DNA of 64,000 bases. Origin: JAVBLV01 sp031553195 (lineage in GTDB: Bacteria; Bacteroidota; Bacteroidia; Bacteroidales; P3). How positions within the stretch are numbered: the first letter of the stretch is position 1; the number at the start of each line of letters is the position of its first letter. The stretch lies in NCBI GenBank assembly GCA_031553195.1, contig JAVBLV010000026.1:1-64000 (forward strand). The letters are read 5' to 3'. Below are positions 9,033 through 17,336 of this stretch, piece by piece. The notes beneath the pieces are model-generated. The model had not been told where the DNA came from. It worked only from the letters and a program-made list of their open reading frames with translations, and did no database searches. The translations under genes and the position numbers were made by a program.

Positions 9033-9429
9033 AAATTTAATATTGGATAACAGAATTATATTTCTAGAGAAATTTTAAATTTAATCATTTAAAGATTTGC
9101 AAAGGTACATTTTTATTTTTGAAACAACCATTGGATTCTAATGATTGCGATATTTCAAACCATTCTCGCTTTCAGATAATTAAATGACTCTGCAAACCAT
9201 TCGAACGGCTTGCATTTTCGTAAAAAGAATGGAAATTCGGTCGTTAATTTTTAACAGAGAATATCTGAGCGATAAAAATCGGACAAATCCTTTTTATGAT
9301 ATTTGTTAATGTATTCAAAAATGAATCTTTATGATTTTTTCAGGGGGGAAGAGAAAAGGAAAAGGACAAAGAAGTATTTCTCCTTTATCCCTATTCCTTT
9401 ATTTTGCTCTTTTTTCAATTTACTGCTTA
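9033..9429. other. Non-coding spacer
   Basis: No supported gene. The stretch holds the promoter of the 7881-9032 gene (-7 box at 9100-9107) and AT-rich sequence with no open frame of note on either strand. A long palindromic repeat begins at 9430. Confidence 0.6.
9100..9107 (-). promoter_or_regulatory. -7 promoter box for the 9032 gene
   Basis: Reads TACCTTTG on the minus strand, a perfect TAnnTTTG match. The same nine-base context (gcaaaggta) precedes the small lipoprotein gene at 44155. Transcription start would be near 9093, about 60 bases before the ATG. Confidence 0.65.
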
Positions 9430-9588
9430 AGAGGTTTAAAAAAATTTTCTATGAAATATTTTGAGTCTAAAATGCTCTTTCTTGCCGAAATTTTTGCCAA
9501 ATAGTTCTACTATTCTTGAAAAATCCCGTCTGCGAAATAGTCATTTTTATCTTTCAAAATTTTTTCCATGAAAATTTAAACGACCTCT
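9430..9588. repeat. ~160-bp palindromic repeat, copy 1
   Basis: Begins with agaggttt and ends with the inverted acctct, enclosing a body nearly identical to copies at 47630-47791 and 61553-61714 (shared segments include ttttctatgaa, attttgagtctaaaatgctc, ccaaatag and attcttgaaaaatcccg). Nested inverted repeats would let it fold into a long hairpin. It lies 31 bp beyond the stop codon of the minus-strand gene 9620-10834. No reading frame is present, so it is a MITE or REP-type element, possibly also ending transcription. Confidence 0.8.
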
Positions 9589-9619
9589 AAGCAATTGCAA
9601 ACTTAAATGCTTAATCTGG

Positions 9620-10834
9620 TTATACTTTTGGATTAGCCGTCTTTTTAAAAACCTGTCTCAACCAAATGGGAAGAATAATGGCTCCCACAATAATATAAGG
9701 ATAATAAGTTAATAACCTCCATAACATAGCTAAAGCTGAGGCGGTACCTGCAGGAATAAACTCTTTCAGAAAAATAGGAAATGCAAATTCGGCAATCCCG
9801 CTACCCCCGGGAGTAGGGCTTATTAAAAGGATCACCCACATAACCAATTGTCTTCCATAGACCAACAAATGGTTGTTAACAGGATTAAAGGCCATTAAAA
9901 GAAAATTAACAACCCCAAACCGGGCTGTCCATGAAATAAGAGTGCTTCCATAAGCCTTTGCCCAAAACGAAAAAGGCTTATTCCGTAATTGCCGCGAAGT
10001 AATAATAACGTCATCTCCCATTTTTGCCGCTTTTTTCCGCCAACGACGAAGGAACTTTATACTGCAAATTCTGATTAGTAATCGTTTGAATTTTACCGGC
10101 TTAATAAAAACGCCCCAAAGAATAATCATAGTCAGCAAACAAATAAATGCAAACCCTATGATAAAAATGCTTTGCATTCCGAAGACTTTTCCAAACAAGG
10201 TGAAATTAAAATCTTTTATAAACAACTGGTTATGGCCAATCAATAAAAAAACAATGGGTACCATCAGGATATAAAACAATTCATCCAACAGGGCGGTAAT
10301 CAATACAATAGAAGTGGATCTCCCGGGAGCAATTCCTTCTTTGCTGACAATAAACAGCGCAACGGCAGAACCTCCCACCACCGATGGAGTTAATGCGGAT
10401 GAAAATTCCCAAAGCATAATTACCTGAAATGCCCTCTTCCAGCTCAATTCTTTGTCGGTAAGCAACCGTATACGGTACATATAAAAAAAGTCCCTGAGAA
10501 AGACCATAAGAACAGCCATCAACATAGCAAAAGTTGCGCTTCCTTTCCAATTATGAATGATACTTCTCCACAACTGAGGCTGCGTTTGTTGTATATAATC
10601 GCCCTTTTGACCGTCGACAGCCAGAGTATATTCGTCGGAACTCGGCGTTCCGTCTTCGTCAAGATCTGTCCATACATAATCTCCCTTACCTGATTCTACC
10701 TTAGTAAAAACGGGTTTCGAAAAGTCTTTTACAACCATAAAAAAAGTAATGGCTATTCCAATCAAAACAGGAATTAAAATTCTTTTTAAACTGAAGAATT
10801 TTATAAATTTTTCGTCTCCTTGCTCTTTTTGCAT
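9620..10834 (-). CDS. LPG-synthase-like transmembrane protein (UPF0104)
   Basis: Polytopic inner-membrane protein of 404 aa of the lysylphosphatidylglycerol synthase TM family (flippase-like domain). It has about eight hydrophobic segments and the family motifs TPSVVGGSAVALF and SPTPGGSGIAE. It lacks the soluble aminoacyl-transfer domain of MprF, so it is not itself an LPG synthase; a lipid-flippase role is the common inference. A large extracytoplasmic loop near residues 35-85 contains an acidic DLDEDG segment. The start is ATG 10834 (MQKEQGDEK); an in-frame TTG seven codons upstream overlaps the predicted -7 box and is rejected. Confidence 0.85.
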   Translation of the reverse strand: MQKEQGDEKFIKFFSLKRILIPVLIGIAITFFMVVKDFSKPVFTKVESGKGDYVWTDLDEDGTPSSDEYTLAVDGQKGDYIQQTQPQLWRSIIHNWKGSATFAMLMAVLMVFLRDFFYMYRIRLLTDKELSWKRAFQVIMLWEFSSALTPSVVGGSAVALFIVSKEGIAPGRSTSIVLITALLDELFYILMVPIVFLLIGHNQLFIKDFNFTLFGKVFGMQSIFIIGFAFICLLTMIILWGVFIKPVKFKRLLIRICSIKFLRRWRKKAAKMGDDVIITSRQLRNKPFSFWAKAYGSTLISWTARFGVVNFLLMAFNPVNNHLLVYGRQLVMWVILLISPTPGGSGIAEFAFPIFLKEFIPAGTASALAMLWRLLTYYPYIIVGAIILPIWLRQVFKKTANPKV

Positions 10835-10852
10835 GCATTTTGGTATATTGTA

Positions 10853-10860
10853 CAAAAATA
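10853..10860 (-). promoter_or_regulatory. -7 promoter box for the UPF0104 gene
   Basis: Reads TATTTTTG on the minus strand, matching TAnnTTTG. It lies about 20 bases before the ATG at 10834 and decides that start over the upstream TTG. The -33 element is not clear. Confidence 0.5.
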
Positions 10861-11009
10861 CGATTTTGCAGTTACAATTAGTTCTTAATGTTTCTACAGG
10901 CTTTAAATTTCAGATCTATTTCTCTTTGAGTGAAATATTTAACGCTAAAGATTTTTTCAGAAAACACCTTCGTCAAAAAAAAAGATTTTAATGGTTTGCT
11001 CTTTTTTAG

Positions 11010-11288
11010 TACCTTTGATTGTTTTGTTTAAACAAAGTGAAATAAGAAGCGCTTGTCCGGTAAAATATACTTCTGAAAATCGGAAATAAAGATTTAAGTA
11101 TCCGGAAATTTTCTGACAAAAAGAAGAAAATTATTTTATCTAAGTTTTGACGTCCAAGGGATTTTACTTAAAATATTCTGTAAAACCCGTCAAGAATATT
11201 TTGAGAAACAATTTCGATAGGCAACGAACGTTCTTAAGATATTCTTTTATAATTGAAAATAAATTCGAACATTAGAGGTTGTTTACAT
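11010..11288 (+). promoter_or_regulatory. Promoter and long 5' leader of the TPR lipoprotein gene
   Basis: TACCTTTG at 11010-11017 is a perfect -7 box. The ATG used is at 11289, so the leader is about 265 nt, unusually long for this window. It contains an inverted repeat aaatattct / agaatattt (11171-11201) that could form a hairpin. No riboswitch class or protein-coding frame could be recognised in it. Confidence 0.5.
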
Positions 11289-13034
11289 ATGTCAAATAAA
11301 AAAATAATTATACTTGCTTTTATTGTTTTTTGTTTCTTTGCCGGCTGCAAGTCGCCAAAATCTGTCGCTACTCAAGACAACGCCTTTAAACGACAACCCA
11401 TTGAAGAAGTTTCCGAAAACCAACTTATAACAGACGCTCTTCTTATAGACGCGGTTACGCAGTCCGAACTGGGCAATCCGGAAGCTTCCATTGATTTGTA
11501 CAAAAAGGTTATACAAAGAGATTCATCCTATGCAGTGGCTCATTATGAATTAGCAAACTTATATTTTTTGAATGGAAACATTTCCGAAGCCATCCTGGAA
11601 AGTAAAAAAGCCATAGCATTAAACCCCAAAAATGCTTGGTACCTATTGCAACTGGCCGGCATTTATCAACAAACTTTTCAGCATGAAAACGCCTGCAAAA
11701 TATATCAAACTATTGTTGAACAAAATCCGGATGTAATAGAATATTATGAAGAATGGGCAAGGGCTTTATTAATTGCAAACAAACCCGAGGAAGCCATTAA
11801 AGTTTATGATATGATGGAAAAACGCATGGGCGTTACCGAGGAACTTTCCACTCAAAAACAACGGGTGTGGCAATCGATCGGCAAACCAGAAAAAGCAATC
11901 GCCGAAATTGAAAAATTAGCCAAAGCCTATCCGAACGAAACGAAATACAATGCTATTCTCGCCGAAATTTATATGTCGGCAAAAAATTACGGCAAAGCGT
12001 TGACCTATTATAAAAAAATCAAAGAAACCAGTCCCTCCGATAAATATATCGATATTTCCCTTGCCGATTATTATCAGAAAACCAAAGATCCCAAAAAAGC
12101 CTATGAATATCTGAAATTGGGGCTACAAAATCCTAGCCTGGACGAGGAAAGCAAAGTTCAGATTCTTCTCTCTTTCTACACCATAAGGGACTTTTACGGC
12201 AATTATAAAGAATATGCGTTCGATCTCACTCAAATGCTGGCCAAAATGTATCCTGAAAATCAAATTCTTTTGCCTGTGTACGGCGATTTTTTGTTCAGAG
12301 ATAAAAAATATGAAGAAGCTTTGCAGGCATTCAAAAAAGTTACGGATCATGATAGCAGCCGTTATGAAGTATGGGAAGTTCTTTTATTTACAGAGTTAGA
12401 ACTGGGAAAAGACTCGCTTCTTTTAATTGATTCCAAACGAGCCAGCGAACTATTTCCGGTACAGCCTTTGCCGTTTTATTTTCATGGCGTTTCATTATTA
12501 ACCCAAAAAGAATATAGTAAAGCATTGTCTTCTTTTAACCAAGGCATAAAATGGGTCGTCAACAATGATAATCTCCTGGCTGAATTTTACTCTTCGATGG
12601 GAGAATGTCATTACCGGCTAAAAGAATATGGGAAAAGCGACGAATTTATGCGAAAAGCACTCAAACTAAGTCCGGATAATTTCGTTTTACTGAATAATTT
12701 CGCATATTATTTATCGGAAAGAGATGAAAATTTAAGCGAGGCGGAATCAATGTCGAAAAGAACCATCGACAAATATCCTGATAATTCCACTTATCTGGAC
12801 ACATACGCATGGATATTATATAAACAAAAGAAATATAACGAGGCCTTGGGATATATGGAGAAGGCCGTTAAGGATGAGTCTAACGCCAGCGCCGTTGTAC
12901 TAGAGCATTATGCCGATATCTTATTTAAAACGGGTCAAACCGAAAAGGCCAAAGCATACTGGAAAAAAGCTTATGAAAAAGGAGAAGGTTCGGAACATTT
13001 AAAAGAAAAGGCGGAAACCGGAATATTAAAATAG
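11289..13034 (+). CDS. TPR-repeat lipoprotein
   Basis: Predicted lipoprotein of 581 aa. The N-terminus has basic residues, a hydrophobic core and the lipobox FAGC with acylated Cys20. The mature part is a tetratricopeptide solenoid of some twelve or more repeats, for example AVAHYELANLYFLNGNISEA and DTYAWILYKQKKYNEALGYM. Such proteins act as scaffolds on the periplasmic side of the envelope. ATG 11289 gives a proper signal peptide; the TTG 36 bases upstream does not. It is followed by a DUF4292 lipoprotein, a linkage common in Bacteroidota and often ending in an EnvC-like peptidase gene, which is absent here. Confidence 0.9.
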   Translation: MSNKKIIILAFIVFCFFAGCKSPKSVATQDNAFKRQPIEEVSENQLITDALLIDAVTQSELGNPEASIDLYKKVIQRDSSYAVAHYELANLYFLNGNISEAILESKKAIALNPKNAWYLLQLAGIYQQTFQHENACKIYQTIVEQNPDVIEYYEEWARALLIANKPEEAIKVYDMMEKRMGVTEELSTQKQRVWQSIGKPEKAIAEIEKLAKAYPNETKYNAILAEIYMSAKNYGKALTYYKKIKETSPSDKYIDISLADYYQKTKDPKKAYEYLKLGLQNPSLDEESKVQILLSFYTIRDFYGNYKEYAFDLTQMLAKMYPENQILLPVYGDFLFRDKKYEEALQAFKKVTDHDSSRYEVWEVLLFTELELGKDSLLLIDSKRASELFPVQPLPFYFHGVSLLTQKEYSKALSSFNQGIKWVVNNDNLLAEFYSSMGECHYRLKEYGKSDEFMRKALKLSPDNFVLLNNFAYYLSERDENLSEAESMSKRTIDKYPDNSTYLDTYAWILYKQKKYNEALGYMEKAVKDESNASAVVLEHYADILFKTGQTEKAKAYWKKAYEKGEGSEHLKEKAETGILK

Positions 13035-13282
13035 CCAAACTTTTTTAGTTGAATGATTGAATTATCGAATAAAATGGTTTATGGCTTAAAGTTTAAGTTG
13101 ATTCATTACTAATTATTAGTTGTTAATTCTCAATTCTCCTTCTAACTTTAGAAACTTTTAAACATTACAAACATTCAATCCCAAAATTTACCATTCCCTT
13201 GATATTCATTCTCAATTTTCAACTCTCAATTTTTCATTAACTTTATCCATTAGCTATTCCATCATCAAAATCCATAATCATC
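13035..13282. repeat. AT-rich repeated spacer
   Basis: Between two lipoprotein genes lies low-complexity sequence shared with other spacers. The block attgaattatcgaat...aaaatggttta...gcttaaagtttaag (13056-13100) recurs at 58403-58456. The tcaattctc / tcaattttc motif recurs near 52860, 54300 and 54370. No gene is visible. Confidence 0.6.
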
Positions 13283-14104
13283 ATGATGAAAAAATATAAT
13301 CCAATATTATTATTTTTATTTCTCGGATTAACCCTGTTCTTTTGTCAATCGTGTAAAACGACAAAGGATACGACCTCGTCTCTCAACCTGGTCAAAAGCG
13401 TGGCAAGAATGGAAAATGTTTTGGACAATCAATTTTCTTTTGACTGGATAAATGTAAGATTTATGCTTTCTTCGGATCTTTTGCAAGGAATTCCGATGAG
13501 CGGTCAATTAAGGATGCGGAAGGATAGCGTTATCTGGATCAGTTTGAACACATTCGGATTTTATGAGATTGCAAGAATCAAAGCGACTCAAGATTCTTTA
13601 TTCGTCTTGGATAAACACAATAATCAATACTTTGTGGGAGATTACCGTTTTTTGGAAAAATATACGGGGATTAAAACCAATTTCAATATGTTTGAAGCGC
13701 TATTGACGGGCAACGATTTCCAATGTTTTGATACGTCGAATTATCAAACAAAAGAAAGCGCCCAAAAAACCGGCATCATTTTCGAGAATAGGCGTGCAAA
13801 TAACAATTGCATAGTTCATCTCGAAAAATCACAACAACTCAATCAAGCATTGATTATAGATAACGAAACCTACAAGATCTTACAAAATACGCTTTCAACC
13901 GCCAATAATCAATTACAGGCCGATTACAGCGTGTTTCAAAAGTCGGGCGATAGGCTATTTCCTACCGAAGTAATTTTTTCTTTATCTTCTTCCGTTGCAT
14001 CGGAATCAAGGGCGATAAAAATTTCTTTTCAGAAGCCGGCAACAGGACAAGTACAAACTTTTCCGTTTAATATTCCGGCAAATGCAAGTCCAATGAAATT
14101 TTAA
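13283..14104 (+). CDS. DUF4292 lipoprotein
   Basis: A 273-aa predicted lipoprotein: hydrophobic signal sequence ending in CQSC, Cys24 acylated. The mature domain matches the Bacteroidota DUF4292 family, with GQLRMRKDSVIWISLNTFGF and RIKATQDSLFVLDKHNNQYF, and resembles LolA/LppX-type lipid-binding beta-sandwich proteins. It may handle lipids or lipoproteins at the outer membrane; this is inferred from the fold class. It follows the TPR lipoprotein gene after 248 bp of repeat-rich spacer. Confidence 0.88.
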   Translation: MMKKYNPILLFLFLGLTLFFCQSCKTTKDTTSSLNLVKSVARMENVLDNQFSFDWINVRFMLSSDLLQGIPMSGQLRMRKDSVIWISLNTFGFYEIARIKATQDSLFVLDKHNNQYFVGDYRFLEKYTGIKTNFNMFEALLTGNDFQCFDTSNYQTKESAQKTGIIFENRRANNNCIVHLEKSQQLNQALIIDNETYKILQNTLSTANNQLQADYSVFQKSGDRLFPTEVIFSLSSSVASESRAIKISFQKPATGQVQTFPFNIPANASPMKF

Positions 14105-14198
14105 ATAAACGATTATTCGATTCTCCGGATTTTCTTATTCCAATTTCACTATATCAAAATAAAAAACATCAAAAATTCTAAATTTATTTTTACTTGCC

Positions 14199-15383
14199 GT
14201 GCTTACTCAAAAACGACTTTTTTATCAATATCTGGCTCAAACGTCGCCCTCTCCAATCGAACTGGAAATTGAACGCGCCGAAGGCATTTATTTGTACGAC
14301 CGCACAGGCAAATCCTATGTCGATTTGATTTCGGGAGTAGCCGTAAATAACGTGGGGCATTCTCATCCGGCTATCATAGAAGCTATTCAAAATCAATTGA
14401 AAAAGCATATGCATTTGATGGTCTACGGGGAATATATCCAATCGCCTCAGGTACAATTTGCCCAGGCGTTATCAGAAAACCTTCCCGAATGTTTGCAAAG
14501 TTTTTACTTTGTCAATTCCGGTAGCGAAGCTGTTGAAGGCGCCATCAAATTAGCCAAACGATATACCGGAAGAAGCGAGATCATTTACATGAAGAACGCC
14601 TATCATGGCTCCACGTCCGGAGCGTTAAGCATCATGGGCGGCGAAGAATTTCGATATGCTTTCCGCCCCTTATTACCCAATACCCGACAGATTGCGTATA
14701 ACAATTTAAATGATTTGGATGAAATTTCCTCGCAAACGGCTTGCGTAATCCTCGATCCTCTTCAAAGCGAGGCCGGTTTACACTTGCCTGAAAACGACTA
14801 TTTACATCTTTTAAGAAACCGCTGCACAGAAAAAGGAGTGTTGCTTGTTTTCGACGAAGTGCAAACCGGTTTGGGAAGGACAGGAAGTTTATTTTATTTC
14901 GAACAATCGGCAACGCCCGATATTTTAGTATTGGCAAAAGCTTTGGGTGGCGGCATGCCGCTAGGCGCTTTTATTTCGTCTAAACAAATTATGGATTCTC
15001 TGATGTCTAATCCTGTTCTAGGGCATATTACGACCTTCGGAGGACATCCAGTTAGTTGCGCCGCCGGTTTGGCCTCTTTACGCATAATTCTAGCGGAAAA
15101 ATTGCACAAGTCGGCCGATGAAAAAGGAAAATTATTTGCGGAAAAACTTTCAGGGCATCCCAAACTAAAAGCGATACGGCAAAAAGGTCTTTTTCTTGCT
15201 TGCGATCTGGAAGATGAAGAAACCTATTGGAAATTATTGAAAATATTTATTCATAACGGATTGGTAACCGATTCTTTTTTATTCAAGTTGAATTCGTTCC
15301 GGATTGCGCCGCCCCTAAATATTACGTATGCGCAAATAGAAGAGACCGCTAAATTAATATTGAAAAGTTTGGATGAATTATAA
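14199..15383 (+). CDS. Class III PLP aminotransferase (acetylornithine/4-aminobutyrate type)
   Basis: Fold type I PLP enzyme of 394 aa. The family signature is complete: NSGSEAVEGAIKLAKRYTGR, YHGSTSGALSIMG, the LLVFDEVQTGLGRTG segment with the PLP-binding Asp, and the Schiff-base lysine in VLAKALGGGMPLGAF. Bacteroidota carry this protein separately from ArgD; it is usually labelled aspartate aminotransferase family and its substrate is unsettled. The start is GTG at 14199 and matches family length. It is followed after 5 bp by the methyltransferase-like gene, so the two are probably co-translated. Confidence 0.9.
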   Translation: MLTQKRLFYQYLAQTSPSPIELEIERAEGIYLYDRTGKSYVDLISGVAVNNVGHSHPAIIEAIQNQLKKHMHLMVYGEYIQSPQVQFAQALSENLPECLQSFYFVNSGSEAVEGAIKLAKRYTGRSEIIYMKNAYHGSTSGALSIMGGEEFRYAFRPLLPNTRQIAYNNLNDLDEISSQTACVILDPLQSEAGLHLPENDYLHLLRNRCTEKGVLLVFDEVQTGLGRTGSLFYFEQSATPDILVLAKALGGGMPLGAFISSKQIMDSLMSNPVLGHITTFGGHPVSCAAGLASLRIILAEKLHKSADEKGKLFAEKLSGHPKLKAIRQKGLFLACDLEDEETYWKLLKIFIHNGLVTDSFLFKLNSFRIAPPLNITYAQIEETAKLILKSLDEL

Positions 15384-15388
15384 CATAT

Positions 15389-16126
15389 ATGGGAACATTT
15401 TCTTTTTTTGCCGATTATGCGCGCTTCCTTTTAAATGCCCAGACAGAGTATAATTTACATTCCCCATTTGTATATGATTTTTACGTAAAAGTCGTTCGAA
15501 GTCAATACCCATATCCTGAATTCGAACAAATAAGAATCCTCGAAAAAGAATTTGCCCATTCTGAAATCTTCAAAAAAGGGTTTGAAGCTAACTCTTTTGC
15601 TTCAATTCAAAAACCTTTAAAATATAAAAAGTTACTTTTCAGAATCGCCCGGTATTTTAAACCTGAGAATATTCTGGAACTGAGTTCATCCATCGATCTT
15701 TGTCCTCAATACCTGACAATGGGAAATAGAAAAGGAAAACTTACAATTATTAATAATCGCAGGCAGGCAACCCAATGGGAGGAATTGTATTTAAAAAAGG
15801 AACATTTACGTAACATTTACGGCGGATCTTCCTGTGCCTCTTCTCTGCAAGCAGTTCTGGAAGAAAATCAAAAAACAGACCTCCTTTTTTTTAATGGCAT
15901 ACATCAAAAAGAAGACCTTATATCCTATTTTCATCAATGTCTTCCTTATTTTACTGAAAATTCCGTTTTTGTTTTAGATAATATTCATCATTCCAAAGAA
16001 ATGAATTTAGCGTGGACGTTTATAAAAAACCATCCTCAAATAACCGTCAGTATCGATCTGTTTCATTTAGGAATTACTTTCTTCAAACCGGAATTAAGCA
16101 AGCAGGATTTTAAACTTCGATTTTAA
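15389..16126 (+). CDS. Class I SAM-methyltransferase-like protein
   Basis: A 245-aa soluble protein of a Bacteroidota family recognisable by its N-terminus (YNLHSPFVYDFY). A Rossmann-like methyltransferase fold is suggested by PENILELSSSIDL (motif I position, but without the usual GxGxG) and ENSVFVLDNIHHSKEM. The glycine-poor SAM loop makes activity uncertain. It begins 5 bp after the aminotransferase gene. The substrate is unknown. Confidence 0.7.
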   Translation: MGTFSFFADYARFLLNAQTEYNLHSPFVYDFYVKVVRSQYPYPEFEQIRILEKEFAHSEIFKKGFEANSFASIQKPLKYKKLLFRIARYFKPENILELSSSIDLCPQYLTMGNRKGKLTIINNRRQATQWEELYLKKEHLRNIYGGSSCASSLQAVLEENQKTDLLFFNGIHQKEDLISYFHQCLPYFTENSVFVLDNIHHSKEMNLAWTFIKNHPQITVSIDLFHLGITFFKPELSKQDFKLRF

Positions 16127-16381
16127 GAACATTGTTAAAGTTTACAAAGATACCGAAAAGTACTTGAAACTAAGACAGCTAAAAATGTAAATAATTCAAA
16201 AATAGCATTATAGAAATAATGAGCAAAACGAAACAAAAACATAGTTGGGTTAGCAAGCCGTTAGCGTGTTAATATGCCAAAATAAATTTTTACCATAGCG
16301 TTTTTCAGTATTTTGCATCATTTTTCGCTTTGTGGTTTGAAGATTAAGAAATAACTTTATTAATCTCCAAAACTACAAAAA

Positions 16382-16477
16382 ATGGAAACAAAAAGAAGCG
16401 TTTTCGTCTTGTTTTTCTACATCAACAAGACCCGCAAAGACAAAGACGGACGTTGTCCGATTTATTTGGATCAATGA
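16382..16477 (+). pseudogene. Tyrosine integrase N-terminal remnant
   Basis: Thirty-one codons beginning METKRSVFVLFFYINKTRKD and continuing KDGRCPIYL match the arm-DNA-binding N-terminus of Bacteroidota tyrosine recombinases. The frame then runs into a terminal-inverted-repeat element at 16468 and stops two codons later. The catalytic domain is absent. This is evidence of a decayed integrative element interrupted by a second insertion. Confidence 0.65.
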
Positions 16478-16774
16478 ATAATCCCGGTGGAGCGCCAAAA
16501 TATTTAAGTAAAAAGATCAAAAGAGGATGAGGAAAGGAATAACGGCCTACGACAGATAGCGTTAAGAAAAATCATTAGTGGAGGCGTTAAAACAAAATTC
16601 TGTTCGAAGCCTCCTTTAGAAAAATAGGCTGATAATGAAATCAAATCATTTATGGATTATCATTATGGATTCAACAGCCAAGCTATTTTGTTTAGCCGCA
16701 ATGAAGATTTTTCATTTGGGATATAGATAGGTTTATACTGAGACTTTTCCCCCACTGGAATTTTGCATTGATTC
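16468..16774. mobile_element. TIR-bounded repeat element, copy A (307 bp)
   Basis: Left end ggatcaatgaataatccc and right end ggaattttgcattgattc are imperfect inverted repeats. The interior (acgacagatagcgttaag, ggaggcgttaaaaca, gaagcctcc) is shared with copy B at 24436-24890 and copy C at 58651-59037. No intact reading frame is present. It interrupts an integrase fragment on the left and abuts an IS630-type transposase fragment on the right. Interpreted as a non-autonomous, MITE-like element. Confidence 0.65.
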
Positions 16775-17211
16775 GAATTTCGCCCACATTTTTTTCAGCA
16801 GGATTAAATTCCGGACTATAAGAGGGTAAGAATAACAGAGCGATACTGGGAGGAATTTCCAGTTTTTTGTTTTATGAAAAGCCCCGTTATCGAGTCCTAT
16901 AATATGAATTCATTCGGAAATTCTTTTGCCATTTCATAGAGGAATAGTTGGAAATTATCCCCATTGCATTGAAGCATTTCCCAAAGGAAAGCATCGCCGG
17001 TAATGGGAGAAAATGCGCCAAAAGCCATGTGGACAGAAAGACCTGATGACGGGTACAGACCGGCTTAACTCCTTTGGCTGTTAACATCCGTCCATCCTTT
17101 GTAAATAAGCCAACTCGACTTTCGTCTTCAAACCAAAGGGTTACTTGCTCATATCCTTGAGCTTGGGTTTCGATGATTTTGTCGCTATCGGTATTAATTG
17201 CATTTTTATTC
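16775..17211 (-). pseudogene. IS630-family transposase fragment
   Basis: Reading leftward from about 17200, the conserved DDE-domain block VTLWFEDESRVGLF followed by KDGRMLTAKGVKPVC is clear. Downstream residues continue only by switching frames (NFQLFLYEMAKEF, then SYSPEFNPAEK near 16800), so the gene is frameshifted and lacks its helix-turn-helix N-terminal half. It ends at the inverted-repeat element. It lies directly upstream of the sigma-54 activator gene on the opposite strand. Confidence 0.75.
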
Positions 17212-17293
17212 ATTTTAAAAAGGATTTTAAGACCCAAAAATAAATTGGGCAAAATACCCATCATATTAAAATCTGCCATTCTGTCAGTTTTCG

Positions 17294-17301
17294 TATATTT
17301 G
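17294..17301 (+). promoter_or_regulatory. -7 promoter box for the sigma-54 activator gene
   Basis: TATATTTG matches TAnnTTTG and lies 36 bases before the ATG at 17337. It abuts the transposase remnant, so the insertion may have reshaped the upstream control region. Confidence 0.5.
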
Positions 17302-17336
17302 TATTGTATATATAAGAAAGGAAAAGGGCTTAAGTA

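Noticed and set aside
11274..11286. agaggttgttta before the TPR lipoprotein start looks like an end of the ~160-bp repeat
   Set aside because: Only about twelve bases match, with no interior or second arm nearby; chance or a small footprint cannot be told apart.
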